A DNA stretch of 64,000 bases from Planctomycetota bacterium (GTDB lineage Bacteria; Planctomycetota; Planctomycetia; Pirellulales; Pirellulaceae): positions 60,037 to 124,036 of the forward strand of contig VGZC01000008.1 in the NCBI GenBank assembly GCA_016872725.1, in the 5' to 3' direction. Shown here one piece after another: positions 9,007-16,784 of this stretch. Position 1 is the first letter of the stretch. Every line of letters starts with the position of its first letter. The translations under genes were made by a program, and so were the position numbers. The notes beneath the pieces were generated by a model that made no database searches, was not told the origin of the DNA, and worked only from the letters and a program-made list of their open reading frames with translations.

Positions 9007-11004
9007 TCACAGGCGGTCGAGCGCGCCGAGCCAGCGGGCGATGTCCGATCGCTGTCCGTCCGATACCTCGCGCGGCGCGTCGTCGGCTATGGACAACACG
9101 GTGACCGGAAACCGGCGCTCCCGAAGCGCGGCGATCCCTTCCTCGACCGCCGCGGCGATCCGCGATCGGTTTCGCGAGGAAATGAGCAGTTGTAACCGAA
9201 GGGAGGGCTCATTGTCCGGAAGGCGGATCCGGGCCGGAAGCGCCGCCTCGTGCATCACGATCCCTCGCACCAGGTCGCGCTGCGTCAGGCCGATCATGCA
9301 CGCCATAGCCGCGCCCGTTTGACTCCCGCCGACGGCGATCCGCTCCCGATCGATCCGGTACGCCGTCCGAACCTGTTCGATCGACTTCCGGATGAACTCC
9401 GCTTCCGTCATCCTCCATCCCGATTCGTCGTGGGCACGCGGAAGGAGCAGGATGAACCGGTGCTTCCGGCAATGTTCTTTCCACGCGACGATCGGCGCGT
9501 CCGTATCCGGATCGCCGGGCGCGTGGAGCCAGACCAGCAATCCGAATGACTCGCGAGGATCAAGATCCTCGGGAACATAGGCCGAGCACGTATTCGCCTG
9601 CTCCGGGATGCGGATCGGGAGCTTCCCGACGGAAGGACGTTCCTCGGGCGGCAGTCCGATCGGGGCCGCGATCTCGGGTAACGACTCTGGAAGCGATTCA
9701 CTAACCGGGCTCAACGCGCAGGCGATGTCGAGTGTTTCCGTTCCCCGCACGCACCGAACGGCGATCGTGTCGCCGGGCGGATGCTGCGCGAGTTGCGCGC
9801 GGAGCGATGCCGTGTCGGTCAGTTCGACGCCGTCGCATGCGACAAGGAGGTCGCCGGGTCGAATGCCCGCCTTGGCGGCCGGACTGTCGGGGAAGACATG
9901 GAATGCGGCGACGCCCGGCGCGCCGCTCGAAACGCGAGGAGGCAGCACACCCAAATAGGCGTGTGCGTACGGAATGAGCGTATCCGTTAATTGAACGGAA
10001 ACGCGGACCGTCTCGTCGCCCCGCGCCAGTTCGAGTTCGACCGAATCCCCCGCATAGGCGCGCCCCAGTACGTGTTTCAATTGGGCCACGCGATCGGTCG
10101 GTCGGCCGTCGATTTTCGCGATCCGATCCCCCTTGCGGACGCCCGATTTCCCGGCCGGCGAGTTCACTCGTACGATTTCCACGATCGGCGGGTCGACGTA
10201 ATCGTTGTCGCCCTTGAGCGAAATGCCGAGGATGCCGGGAACGAGATCGTTGCCTTCCTTCCATCGGTCGAGTCGCGCGAGGATATCGACGAGCGGAACG
10301 GCGAAACCGATTCCCGAGTCATACCATTCGACACCCGCGACCTCGTCTTGGCTCTGAGGCGACAGGGGGACGAGTACGCCCAGGACGCGCCCGTGGATAT
10401 CGATGAGCGGACCGCCGTAGTTGCTCGGCGAAATTTTTGCGTCGGTCTGGATGGCCTTGCCCCAGATTCGATCCACGGCACTGATGACCCCCACCGAGAG
10501 ATTGGGGACCTTGGGATCGAGCGTCCGTCCCACGGCGATGCTCCACGCGCCGGCTCGCACGGCGTCGCGAGGCACGGCGGCTGGGACGGGGAGCGGCCCG
10601 TTGAATTCGGCCTTCAGGAGAACCAGTCGGCGGCTCTCGTCGCGGGCCACAACGCGAGCCGCCGCGCGCGTGCCGTCGGGAAGATAGACCAGAATGGACG
10701 ACGGTTGCCGAATGAAATTGAACGCGCTCGAAACGATGAACCCGTCCTCGTGAACAACCAATCCGGTCGTCGGGCCCTCCCCCAGGACCATCTGCTCGAC
10801 GCGTTCGAGTCCGCCGATCGTTTCGATCCGAACCACCGAGGGGCCGACGAGGGCGACCGCCGCGCGCACGGCCGCTTCCTCGCGGGCCCGGAGGTCGTCT
10901 TGCGCCCGCGCGTCGAGCGCGGCGGAGCCCGACGCGCATGCGGCGAGCACGGCCATCGCGCGGAGCACGGTCTTGATCGCCGATCGGTTCTCGCTCTGCA
11001 TCAT
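9007..11004 (-). CDS. Secreted trypsin-like pseudoprotease with two PDZ domains and an alpha/beta-hydrolase domain
   Basis: 665 residues with an N-terminal signal sequence. Residues 45-250 have the HtrA-like trypsin fold, but the catalytic residues are lost. The TNxH region reads SSAFNF (92-97), and the GNSGGP serine loop reads SNYGGP, with Tyr196 in place of serine. Two PDZ domains follow (about 255-350 and 355-445). A C-terminal domain (about 470-665) resembles planctomycete alpha/beta hydrolases, with a nucleophile elbow GGSQTG. It is therefore likely a peptide-binding scaffold with a separate hydrolase activity. The start at 11004 is preferred because GAGGA lies 5 nt upstream. It is the last gene of a four-gene run (NPCBM, active protease, two pseudoproteases). 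Confidence 0.85.
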   Translation of the reverse strand: MMQSENRSAIKTVLRAMAVLAACASGSAALDARAQDDLRAREEAAVRAAVALVGPSVVRIETIGGLERVEQMVLGEGPTTGLVVHEDGFIVSSAFNFIRQPSSILVYLPDGTRAAARVVARDESRRLVLLKAEFNGPLPVPAAVPRDAVRAGAWSIAVGRTLDPKVPNLSVGVISAVDRIWGKAIQTDAKISPSNYGGPLIDIHGRVLGVLVPLSPQSQDEVAGVEWYDSGIGFAVPLVDILARLDRWKEGNDLVPGILGISLKGDNDYVDPPIVEIVRVNSPAGKSGVRKGDRIAKIDGRPTDRVAQLKHVLGRAYAGDSVELELARGDETVRVSVQLTDTLIPYAHAYLGVLPPRVSSGAPGVAAFHVFPDSPAAKAGIRPGDLLVACDGVELTDTASLRAQLAQHPPGDTIAVRCVRGTETLDIACALSPVSESLPESLPEIAAPIGLPPEERPSVGKLPIRIPEQANTCSAYVPEDLDPRESFGLLVWLHAPGDPDTDAPIVAWKEHCRKHRFILLLPRAHDESGWRMTEAEFIRKSIEQVRTAYRIDRERIAVGGSQTGAAMACMIGLTQRDLVRGIVMHEAALPARIRLPDNEPSLRLQLLISSRNRSRIAAAVEEGIAALRERRFPVTVLSIADDAPREVSDGQRSDIARWLGALDRL

Positions 11005-11109
11005 CGCGGTCCTCGATTCGTGGCCTTGGCCCACCTGTCCGGGTCGTGCTGTCGGAGTGGGGACGCCGCGCCGTTCGCTCGCCGTGACGCGCGGGTCGGC
11101 ATCCGGCGC

Positions 11110-12171
11110 CTACTCGACTTTCATGACGACGTCGATCAACTCCTGGTCCCGCTGCACGGTCATTCGCACTTCGTCGATGCGGTCGATAAACGACAATTCG
11201 TCCGCAACCGTTTGACACGACGGGGCCATGCGGTCCTGGATGAACAGGACCAGGTCGTCGGGGCGAAGGCCCGCGGCGGCGGCGGGCGACCCGGTCCGGA
11301 TCGAGTCGATGAACGGAGGCGTCTTGGGAAGAACGTCGGGAACCAGCGTGATGCCGAGCCGTTCGAGCGTAACCGGGTGTTCCGGCTTTGAGGATTCCTT
11401 GCGCGGACCCGACGAAGGCGCCCGTCCGGCGAGGATGTCGTCAATCGATGTTTGGATCTCGGCAATCGGGATCGCGTAGTTCAGCCACGTATTCGTTTGC
11501 GCGTTGCGCAGTTCCTTGCCGAGGATCCCGGCGAGTCGTCCATCCCGATCGGTCAACACGCCGCCCGCCGCGCCCGGGTTATTGGTCATGGCATCGAGTA
11601 CGAACACGTCGCCTTGATAGGCGCTTTGGTAGGCGCCGCGCCGCGCATGCAGGGGCGTTCTCGCGGCGACGTGGCCGTGCAGCACGCTCGCCGCCTCGTC
11701 GCCCGTCGCCACGCCGAACAGGTTGCTGAACGCCAGGACGCGGGCGCCCGCGTCCAGCGGCGAGGCGCGCCGCGTGTCGAAGAACGGCAGATCCGCCGCG
11801 TCGACCTTGAGCACGGCGATTTCCGATCGCGGATCGGCGCCGACGAGCGTCGCTTCGTATCGCCGCCCATCATTCAATACGACGGTCACCGCGTCGGCGT
11901 CGAGGACATAGCTCCATACGGTGAGGACATGCCCTTCCGCCGAGATGACAAGACCGCTCTGGTACGCCTCCAAGCCGCGCACGCCTCCCGCACCGTAGAC
12001 CTTGACGACCTTGGGCTGGACCGTTGCGATCACCGTTGCGAACGAGGAATCGGACGGCGCCGCGAACGCGGGCCGCACGCATCCCGGCGCGAACGGGATC
12101 AGGGTCGAGGCGACCGCCAAGACGATCCCCCGCGTGCTCGACACCCCAGGACTCTTCGCGGCGCGCATCAT
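11110..12171 (-). CDS. Secreted trypsin-like pseudoprotease with one PDZ domain
   Basis: 353 residues with an N-terminal signal or lipoprotein-like segment (a Cys at 31 after a hydrophobic stretch). The trypsin-like fold is recognisable from GLVISAEGHVLT (73-84) and IAVLKVD (118-124), but all three catalytic positions are changed. The histidine position is in TVWSYV, Asp is replaced by Glu117, and the serine loop reads NNPGAAGG with Ala202. A C-terminal PDZ domain covers about 265-350. Its start codon overlaps the stop of the active protease gene (ATGA at 12168-12171), so the two are translationally coupled. A role as a substrate-binding partner of that protease is inference. Confidence 0.85.
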   Translation of the reverse strand: MMRAAKSPGVSSTRGIVLAVASTLIPFAPGCVRPAFAAPSDSSFATVIATVQPKVVKVYGAGGVRGLEAYQSGLVISAEGHVLTVWSYVLDADAVTVVLNDGRRYEATLVGADPRSEIAVLKVDAADLPFFDTRRASPLDAGARVLAFSNLFGVATGDEAASVLHGHVAARTPLHARRGAYQSAYQGDVFVLDAMTNNPGAAGGVLTDRDGRLAGILGKELRNAQTNTWLNYAIPIAEIQTSIDDILAGRAPSSGPRKESSKPEHPVTLERLGITLVPDVLPKTPPFIDSIRTGSPAAAAGLRPDDLVLFIQDRMAPSCQTVADELSFIDRIDEVRMTVQRDQELIDVVMKVE

Positions 12172-14120
12172 CGGCTCTCCCGCTCGGGGGAATCGGCATT
12201 GCCGGTCGCCGGCGCGCCGCCGGCTTTCGGTTGTCCGCCTTGGTTGCCATCGGCCTTATCGGATTCGGTCTTATCGGATTGCGGAGCGAAAACCAGTTCC
12301 GCCACCTGGATCTCCGCGAACACGAGATCGCCGTAGAGGATCCGAAGTAACCGCGGAACCTCGCGGCCGTCGACCGACTGATAGTCGTCGAACTGGATCG
12401 CGCAGGCATCCGATTCGGAGTCGGGAATCATCTCCATCGCAACCATGCGACCGCTGACCGGCTCGAAATAGAAATGGCACTCGATCACGTCGTGCGTCGC
12501 GACGAGGACGTCGCACAGCTCGGCGCGCCCGGGAAGCGGAGCCTCGCCCCAGTAGTGGACCTCGCCGAATTTCCCGGGGCCGAGTTGCAGCATGCGCCGC
12601 CAGAGATGGAGCGCGACGAGCAGTCCGCCGCTTCCGATCGGCTGGAGCTGCGCGCCGAGTTCAGCCGTCGTGTCGATCCGGCTCGGCCCGTCGGGAAAAC
12701 GACCGAACACGGCCCCTTCGGTCCACTCGATTTCAACCTTGCTCCCTGCCGCATCGCCTCGGATCGCCCAATCCCCGGTCAGCGCGGCGAACGAACCGTG
12801 CGCGACAAACTGGTTCCAGACGCGATCGCGATTCATCCGGTTATAGAAATGGTTTGCGTAACCTCGGCGCGCCTCGAACCGCGCCGCGACCTCGTCGGGA
12901 ACCTTCCGGACCGCCCCTCCGGGATGCCCGGGCGGGGTCTCCGGCGCGGGGTGATCGGGCGCGTCGGGCGGGCCGGGCCGGGGTTCGCCGGGCGCCGGTT
13001 CCTTCTTGTCGCCGTCGCGCCCGGGTTTGGGCTCCGGCTTGGGGCGTTCCGGGGCGATCGGACGCTGGACGCTGTCGAAGAGTTCGTCGGGCGCATGCAC
13101 GCCTGCCAGCCGTACGACGGTGTCGAACCGCTCCCCGCCCCGCTGGAACGCGATCGGCACGCGCCATCCGCGCGGATAGATGCCGAGCGCGTTCTTGAAT
13201 CCGTTCACAGTCGTAATGCGTCTTCCTCCGAATGACAGGATCTCGTCACCATAGCGCAGGCCGCGACGGAAGGCGTCGGAGGAAGCCAGGATATTCGAGA
13301 CGATCACCCGGCCTCGATCGTCCGAACCGACCGTGGCGCCGAGCGTCGCGTGGTCGACGATCCGGCCGCTCCGGAGCTGGCCGAGGAACATGCGGATCTG
13401 GTTCGTCGTGATCGCGTATCCGACGCCGACATTGACGCGCCCCCGCTTCTCGAACGAACCGCGCCCATTGATTCCGATCAGATGCCCGTCGGAATTGAAA
13501 AGCGGCCCGCCCGAGTTTCCCGGATTGATCGCGGCGTCGGTCTGGATGCAATCGGCGTATTCGAGCAGCGTGCCGGCGGGATACTGGTATCGATGCACGC
13601 CCGACACGATGCCATAGCTGACCGTCGGTTGCAGGTCGGTCGCCAGCAGGAACGGGTTGCCGACCGCGAAACACCAGTCGCCGACCCGCACCGTATCGCT
13701 GTCGGCCCATTCCGCGACGGGGAAATCGGTCCGTCCGAGCAACTGGATCAGGCCGACATCGCCCGTCGGATCGACTCCGACGAGGACGGCGTTGTAGACT
13801 CGGCCGTCCGCCATCCCGCAGGTCATCGCGTGGCCGCAAGGCTGGACGACGTGGAAATTGGTGAGCGCGTACCCGTCGGGCGAAATGACGACGCCGCTTC
13901 CGCCGCCCTTTCCGTCGGGACCGAAAACGCAAACGGCCGCCTTCGTCGCACGCTCGATCGCCTCGATGCGCGATCGTTCGGCGGCGAGCACGTCGGGAGG
14001 AACGGGATCATCGGCTCGGACATCGCGCCCGTTCGACGCGGCGGCGCCGTGCGCGGCCAACGCGACAACCAGCCCGATCCATGAGCGCGAGGCGCCGCGG
14101 CGCGGATGCGTGCGATTCAT
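12168..14120 (-). CDS. Trypsin-like serine protease (HtrA/DegP type) with PDZ and long C-terminal extension
   Basis: 650-residue secreted serine endopeptidase. The signal segment is at about 12-29. The catalytic triad is complete: His90 in TNFHVV, Asp121 in GDVGLIQL and Ser203 in NPGNSGGP. A PDZ-like domain lies at about 255-345 (LRYGDEILSFGGRRITTVNG). A Pro/Glu/Lys-rich linker (about 360-410) leads to a C-terminal domain of about 220 residues that I do not recognise. Family members degrade or refold proteins in the envelope. The gene overlaps both neighbours by ATGA (14117-14120 and 12168-12171), giving one coupled unit with an NPCBM protein upstream and two pseudoproteases downstream. Confidence 0.93.
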   Translation of the reverse strand: MNRTHPRRGASRSWIGLVVALAAHGAAASNGRDVRADDPVPPDVLAAERSRIEAIERATKAAVCVFGPDGKGGGSGVVISPDGYALTNFHVVQPCGHAMTCGMADGRVYNAVLVGVDPTGDVGLIQLLGRTDFPVAEWADSDTVRVGDWCFAVGNPFLLATDLQPTVSYGIVSGVHRYQYPAGTLLEYADCIQTDAAINPGNSGGPLFNSDGHLIGINGRGSFEKRGRVNVGVGYAITTNQIRMFLGQLRSGRIVDHATLGATVGSDDRGRVIVSNILASSDAFRRGLRYGDEILSFGGRRITTVNGFKNALGIYPRGWRVPIAFQRGGERFDTVVRLAGVHAPDELFDSVQRPIAPERPKPEPKPGRDGDKKEPAPGEPRPGPPDAPDHPAPETPPGHPGGAVRKVPDEVAARFEARRGYANHFYNRMNRDRVWNQFVAHGSFAALTGDWAIRGDAAGSKVEIEWTEGAVFGRFPDGPSRIDTTAELGAQLQPIGSGGLLVALHLWRRMLQLGPGKFGEVHYWGEAPLPGRAELCDVLVATHDVIECHFYFEPVSGRMVAMEMIPDSESDACAIQFDDYQSVDGREVPRLLRILYGDLVFAEIQVAELVFAPQSDKTESDKADGNQGGQPKAGGAPATGNADSPERESR

Positions 14121-15391
14121 CTGGTCAGCCTCGCCTCTCCCAAGTTCAAGTAGTCGGAAATATCGAGGTCATCGCCGAAGTCGACGATGATGCGCAGCCG
14201 ATTGGCCCGCGCAATGTCGAGATCGATCGCGTACGGCTCGTCGCGGCTCGTCACGACCCGATCGTGGGCGACGGTTTGATCGACGAGGATCTTGAGACGC
14301 ACGCTCGCGTTGACGCCCGATTTCCGGGCGCGATCGTCGATGCCCGCGATCGCTTGGAAACGACGGAATCCGGGCGGCAACCGATAGACGAGCTCGCCGT
14401 AGCTGTGGATCGCGAGGCCCTTTTCGAATTGGCGGTTGGCCAGCAGCAACGGACCTCCGTCAAATGACTCGTCGCGCCGCGCCGCATAACGCCGCGCGAG
14501 AAGCGACTCGGCGATCTTCGATTCGACGAACGGACGCCATGTTTGCGATTGGGGCGCAAGGTCGCTCAGGTAGCTGAGGTTGACGCTCGAAAAGTCGATC
14601 GATCGGATCGTCGCCGTGGGCGCGGAAGCGGCGACTCCGGCGACCGTCGTCCATTCCAGGACACCGTCGGCGAGCCGGACGTCCTTCGCATTCCATTCCG
14701 AGCCGTTCGCGTCCTGGATGCGGCAGACCGCGGGCGCGCTTCCCTCGGTCTGTTGCGGATGAAAGAAAACGATGCCGACGACCCGTTCGCGTTTCGGTTG
14801 AATCCGCTCACCGTCGTATTCGAAGACGACGGCGTCCGGTCGGATCTCGAAGACGATTCCCTCGAGCGAGTCCAAACGCGGGCCGGTCTGGCCGTCCCGG
14901 CGGAAAACGAGCACATCCTTCGCCGTCTTGGCCGCCGCGAGTTCCTCCCACTGGCGGCGCAGCGAGTCGTTGTTGCCGAGGTCGGCGAGCAGAATCCGGC
15001 GGATCGCCGACGTGCGCACGGGAATCGCCCGATCCTCGCCGACCGACAACGTTCCGCTCGCCCGCTCCGTCACGAATTGCGACCCGGCGAGCGTGGAATC
15101 ATCGATGAGATGCACGACGACGGGACCCGGCCTCGCTGTTTGGTTGCTCGACGGAAACTCGACGCGGCGGAGCTGTTCGGACGGCCATTCGCGACGCGCT
15201 CCGGCGACGTCGACGGCGATCTTCCCCGCGTCCAGTTCCCGGAGTTCGCCGCGAATCGACTCGCCCGCCAACGTGACGACGACCGTCTCGTCGCACGCCC
15301 CCGTCCGCGCCGCCAACGCGCTCCACGCCAACCCCGCGACGATCGCCGCGAGCGCGACCAACGACCTTCCCGTCCCGTCACGGCGATCCAT
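14117..15391 (-). CDS. Secreted NPCBM-domain protein
   Basis: 424-residue exported protein with an N-terminal signal (about 10-30). The C-terminal 150 residues match the NPCBM/NEW2 type of carbohydrate-binding module: GLAIHSYGELVYRLPPG followed by FRRFQAIAGIDD. The middle has repeated beta-rich segments such as LDSLEGIVFEIRPDAVVFEY, typical of planctomycete NPCBM proteins. It probably binds a glycan or cell-wall component outside the cytoplasmic membrane. The ATG at 15391 follows GGAAGGAA by 9 nt. The frame is open further upstream only because the 37-bp repeats there lack stops. Its stop overlaps the protease start. Confidence 0.88.
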   Translation of the reverse strand: MDRRDGTGRSLVALAAIVAGLAWSALAARTGACDETVVVTLAGESIRGELRELDAGKIAVDVAGARREWPSEQLRRVEFPSSNQTARPGPVVVHLIDDSTLAGSQFVTERASGTLSVGEDRAIPVRTSAIRRILLADLGNNDSLRRQWEELAAAKTAKDVLVFRRDGQTGPRLDSLEGIVFEIRPDAVVFEYDGERIQPKRERVVGIVFFHPQQTEGSAPAVCRIQDANGSEWNAKDVRLADGVLEWTTVAGVAASAPTATIRSIDFSSVNLSYLSDLAPQSQTWRPFVESKIAESLLARRYAARRDESFDGGPLLLANRQFEKGLAIHSYGELVYRLPPGFRRFQAIAGIDDRARKSGVNASVRLKILVDQTVAHDRVVTSRDEPYAIDLDIARANRLRIIVDFGDDLDISDYLNLGEARLTR

Positions 15392-15423
15392 GATCGATCG
15401 TTCCTTCCGCCCCTCCGGGCTAT

Positions 15424-15562
15424 TGTCGCGTGGCCCGAAGCCCACGCTACGTGTCCTTCTTGTCGCGTGGGCTGAATCCCACGCGACGTGTCCTTCTTGT
15501 CGCGTGGGCTGAATCCCACGCGACGTGTCCTTCTTGTCGCGTGGGCTGAATCCCACGCGACG
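15424..15562. repeat. Tandem array of 37-bp hairpin repeats
   Basis: Four copies start at 15424, 15461, 15498 and 15535 with an exact 37-bp period; the first is diverged and the last is cut after 28 bp. Copies 2-4 each contain a perfect inverted repeat, TCGCGTGGG / CCCACGCGA, around the 6-nt loop CTGAAT. The array fills the space between the stop of the upstream gene (15586) and the NPCBM gene start. It resembles dispersed extragenic palindromes rather than CRISPR because there are no unique spacers. Confidence 0.9.
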
Positions 15563-15585
15563 GTGGCGTTGCGCAGGATGGGGCG

Positions 15586-16707
15586 TCAGTCACTTGCGCG
15601 AGCCAGTCTGCGGAAATACTCCTCGATGACTTCCCGGTAATGCGACGGGAGGTTCTTGGTGATCTCCTGCAGGGCCTCGTCGCGCTCGCGGGGCGGCAGA
15701 TTGCCCCATCCCGATCCGCTTCCGAGGTCGCGCTGCGCGACGTTGCCGGGTCCCTTTCCTCCCGCGGGCACGCTGTCGGGAAGCGGCTGGTTCGGCGCCG
15801 TGCCGCCACCGCCGCCGGCCTGTTGTTGCTGCTGCTGTTGTTTCTCGATCTCCTCGATCATCTTGTCGAGCTTATTGACGACCTCGTCTTCCTCGTCGCG
15901 CACGCGTTTGCCGGCCCGCGCCAGCCAGAGTCGTCGCCGCACATCCTCCATCAATCGCGAGATTTCGTCGAGCGAACCATCCTCGAGCGGTTTCAGGTCG
16001 GCCGCCATGAGTTTCGCCAGGTCCCGGTAACGGCGCGGCAGACTTGATTCATTTTGGAGGAGCATCGCGATGCGGGGCAGGCACGCGTCCTTCCTCAATA
16101 GTCGGTGAAGAGCCACACTCTGAAAGAACAGGAGCGTGCTCGGCGCGATCACCTCGTCCGGGCTCAGCGTGTCCATCTGCTCGATCGCTTCGTCGTGGAA
16201 CCCGTGCCGAACGAGCCACCGCCCAACATAAAGCCGCATGGTCGTCTCTGGCAGGCGTCGCGTGAACGGATCGCCGCCCGAGCCGGCGGAACCGGTTGGA
16301 GCCGCTCCCTCGGGCGCAACGCTCGACCCCGGCGCCGATCCGCCCATCGGCGGCGGATAGACGAAAACGGGGAGTGTGGGCCGCGCGTCGTCCCGGCCGC
16401 AAAACTCATAGAGCGCTTTCGCCTCGGGAATGCACCGGGCGAACGTCTCCGCGGCCAGCTCGAGCGCCTCCTCCTCGGTCATCGCGCGCTCCTGCTCGGG
16501 CCATCGACGCGCGAAATCCTCGAGCTGATCCGGAGCAAGCGACTGCGCGTCGCGCCACGCAATCATCGCGCGGCGGATCTCCGCGTAACCCGGTGATTGC
16601 CAACCCGCCCGCGTTTCGGCCGGAGTCTGCCCAACCGCCGGAAGAGACACCGCACCGGCGAACGCCAGCCCCGCGGTCAGGAATAGGATTGTCCAGCGTC
16701 GTCGCAT
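15586..16707 (-). CDS. Secreted protein of unknown function in the MoxR/BatA cluster
   Basis: 373 residues; I do not recognise a named family. An N-terminal signal peptide (about 5-26) is followed by helical regions. A Gly/Pro/Ser-rich linker (about 118-145), a helical middle resembling TPR-like repeats, and a Gln tract plus Gly-rich spacer (about 290-305) follow. The end, LPSHYREVIEEYFRRLA, is a motif often seen at the tail of planctomycete proteins encoded next to BatA/VWA genes. The ATG at 16707 follows GGGAGG by 7 nt. It is co-oriented with the coiled-coil gene 77 nt upstream, and the 37-bp hairpin array lies downstream of its stop. Confidence 0.75.
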   Translation of the reverse strand: MRRRWTILFLTAGLAFAGAVSLPAVGQTPAETRAGWQSPGYAEIRRAMIAWRDAQSLAPDQLEDFARRWPEQERAMTEEEALELAAETFARCIPEAKALYEFCGRDDARPTLPVFVYPPPMGGSAPGSSVAPEGAAPTGSAGSGGDPFTRRLPETTMRLYVGRWLVRHGFHDEAIEQMDTLSPDEVIAPSTLLFFQSVALHRLLRKDACLPRIAMLLQNESSLPRRYRDLAKLMAADLKPLEDGSLDEISRLMEDVRRRLWLARAGKRVRDEEDEVVNKLDKMIEEIEKQQQQQQQAGGGGGTAPNQPLPDSVPAGGKGPGNVAQRDLGSGSGWGNLPPRERDEALQEITKNLPSHYREVIEEYFRRLARASD

Positions 16708-16784
16708 CGTTCCGCCTCCCGTCGGCCGGCCGCGCCATGTCGCGCGCGGCGAGCCGTCACTTTTCTTGGGGCCGAATGCCGAGT

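Noticed and set aside
15424..15562. CRISPR array
   Set aside because: The repeats are contiguous with no unique spacers, and each unit is a palindrome; no cas genes are present.
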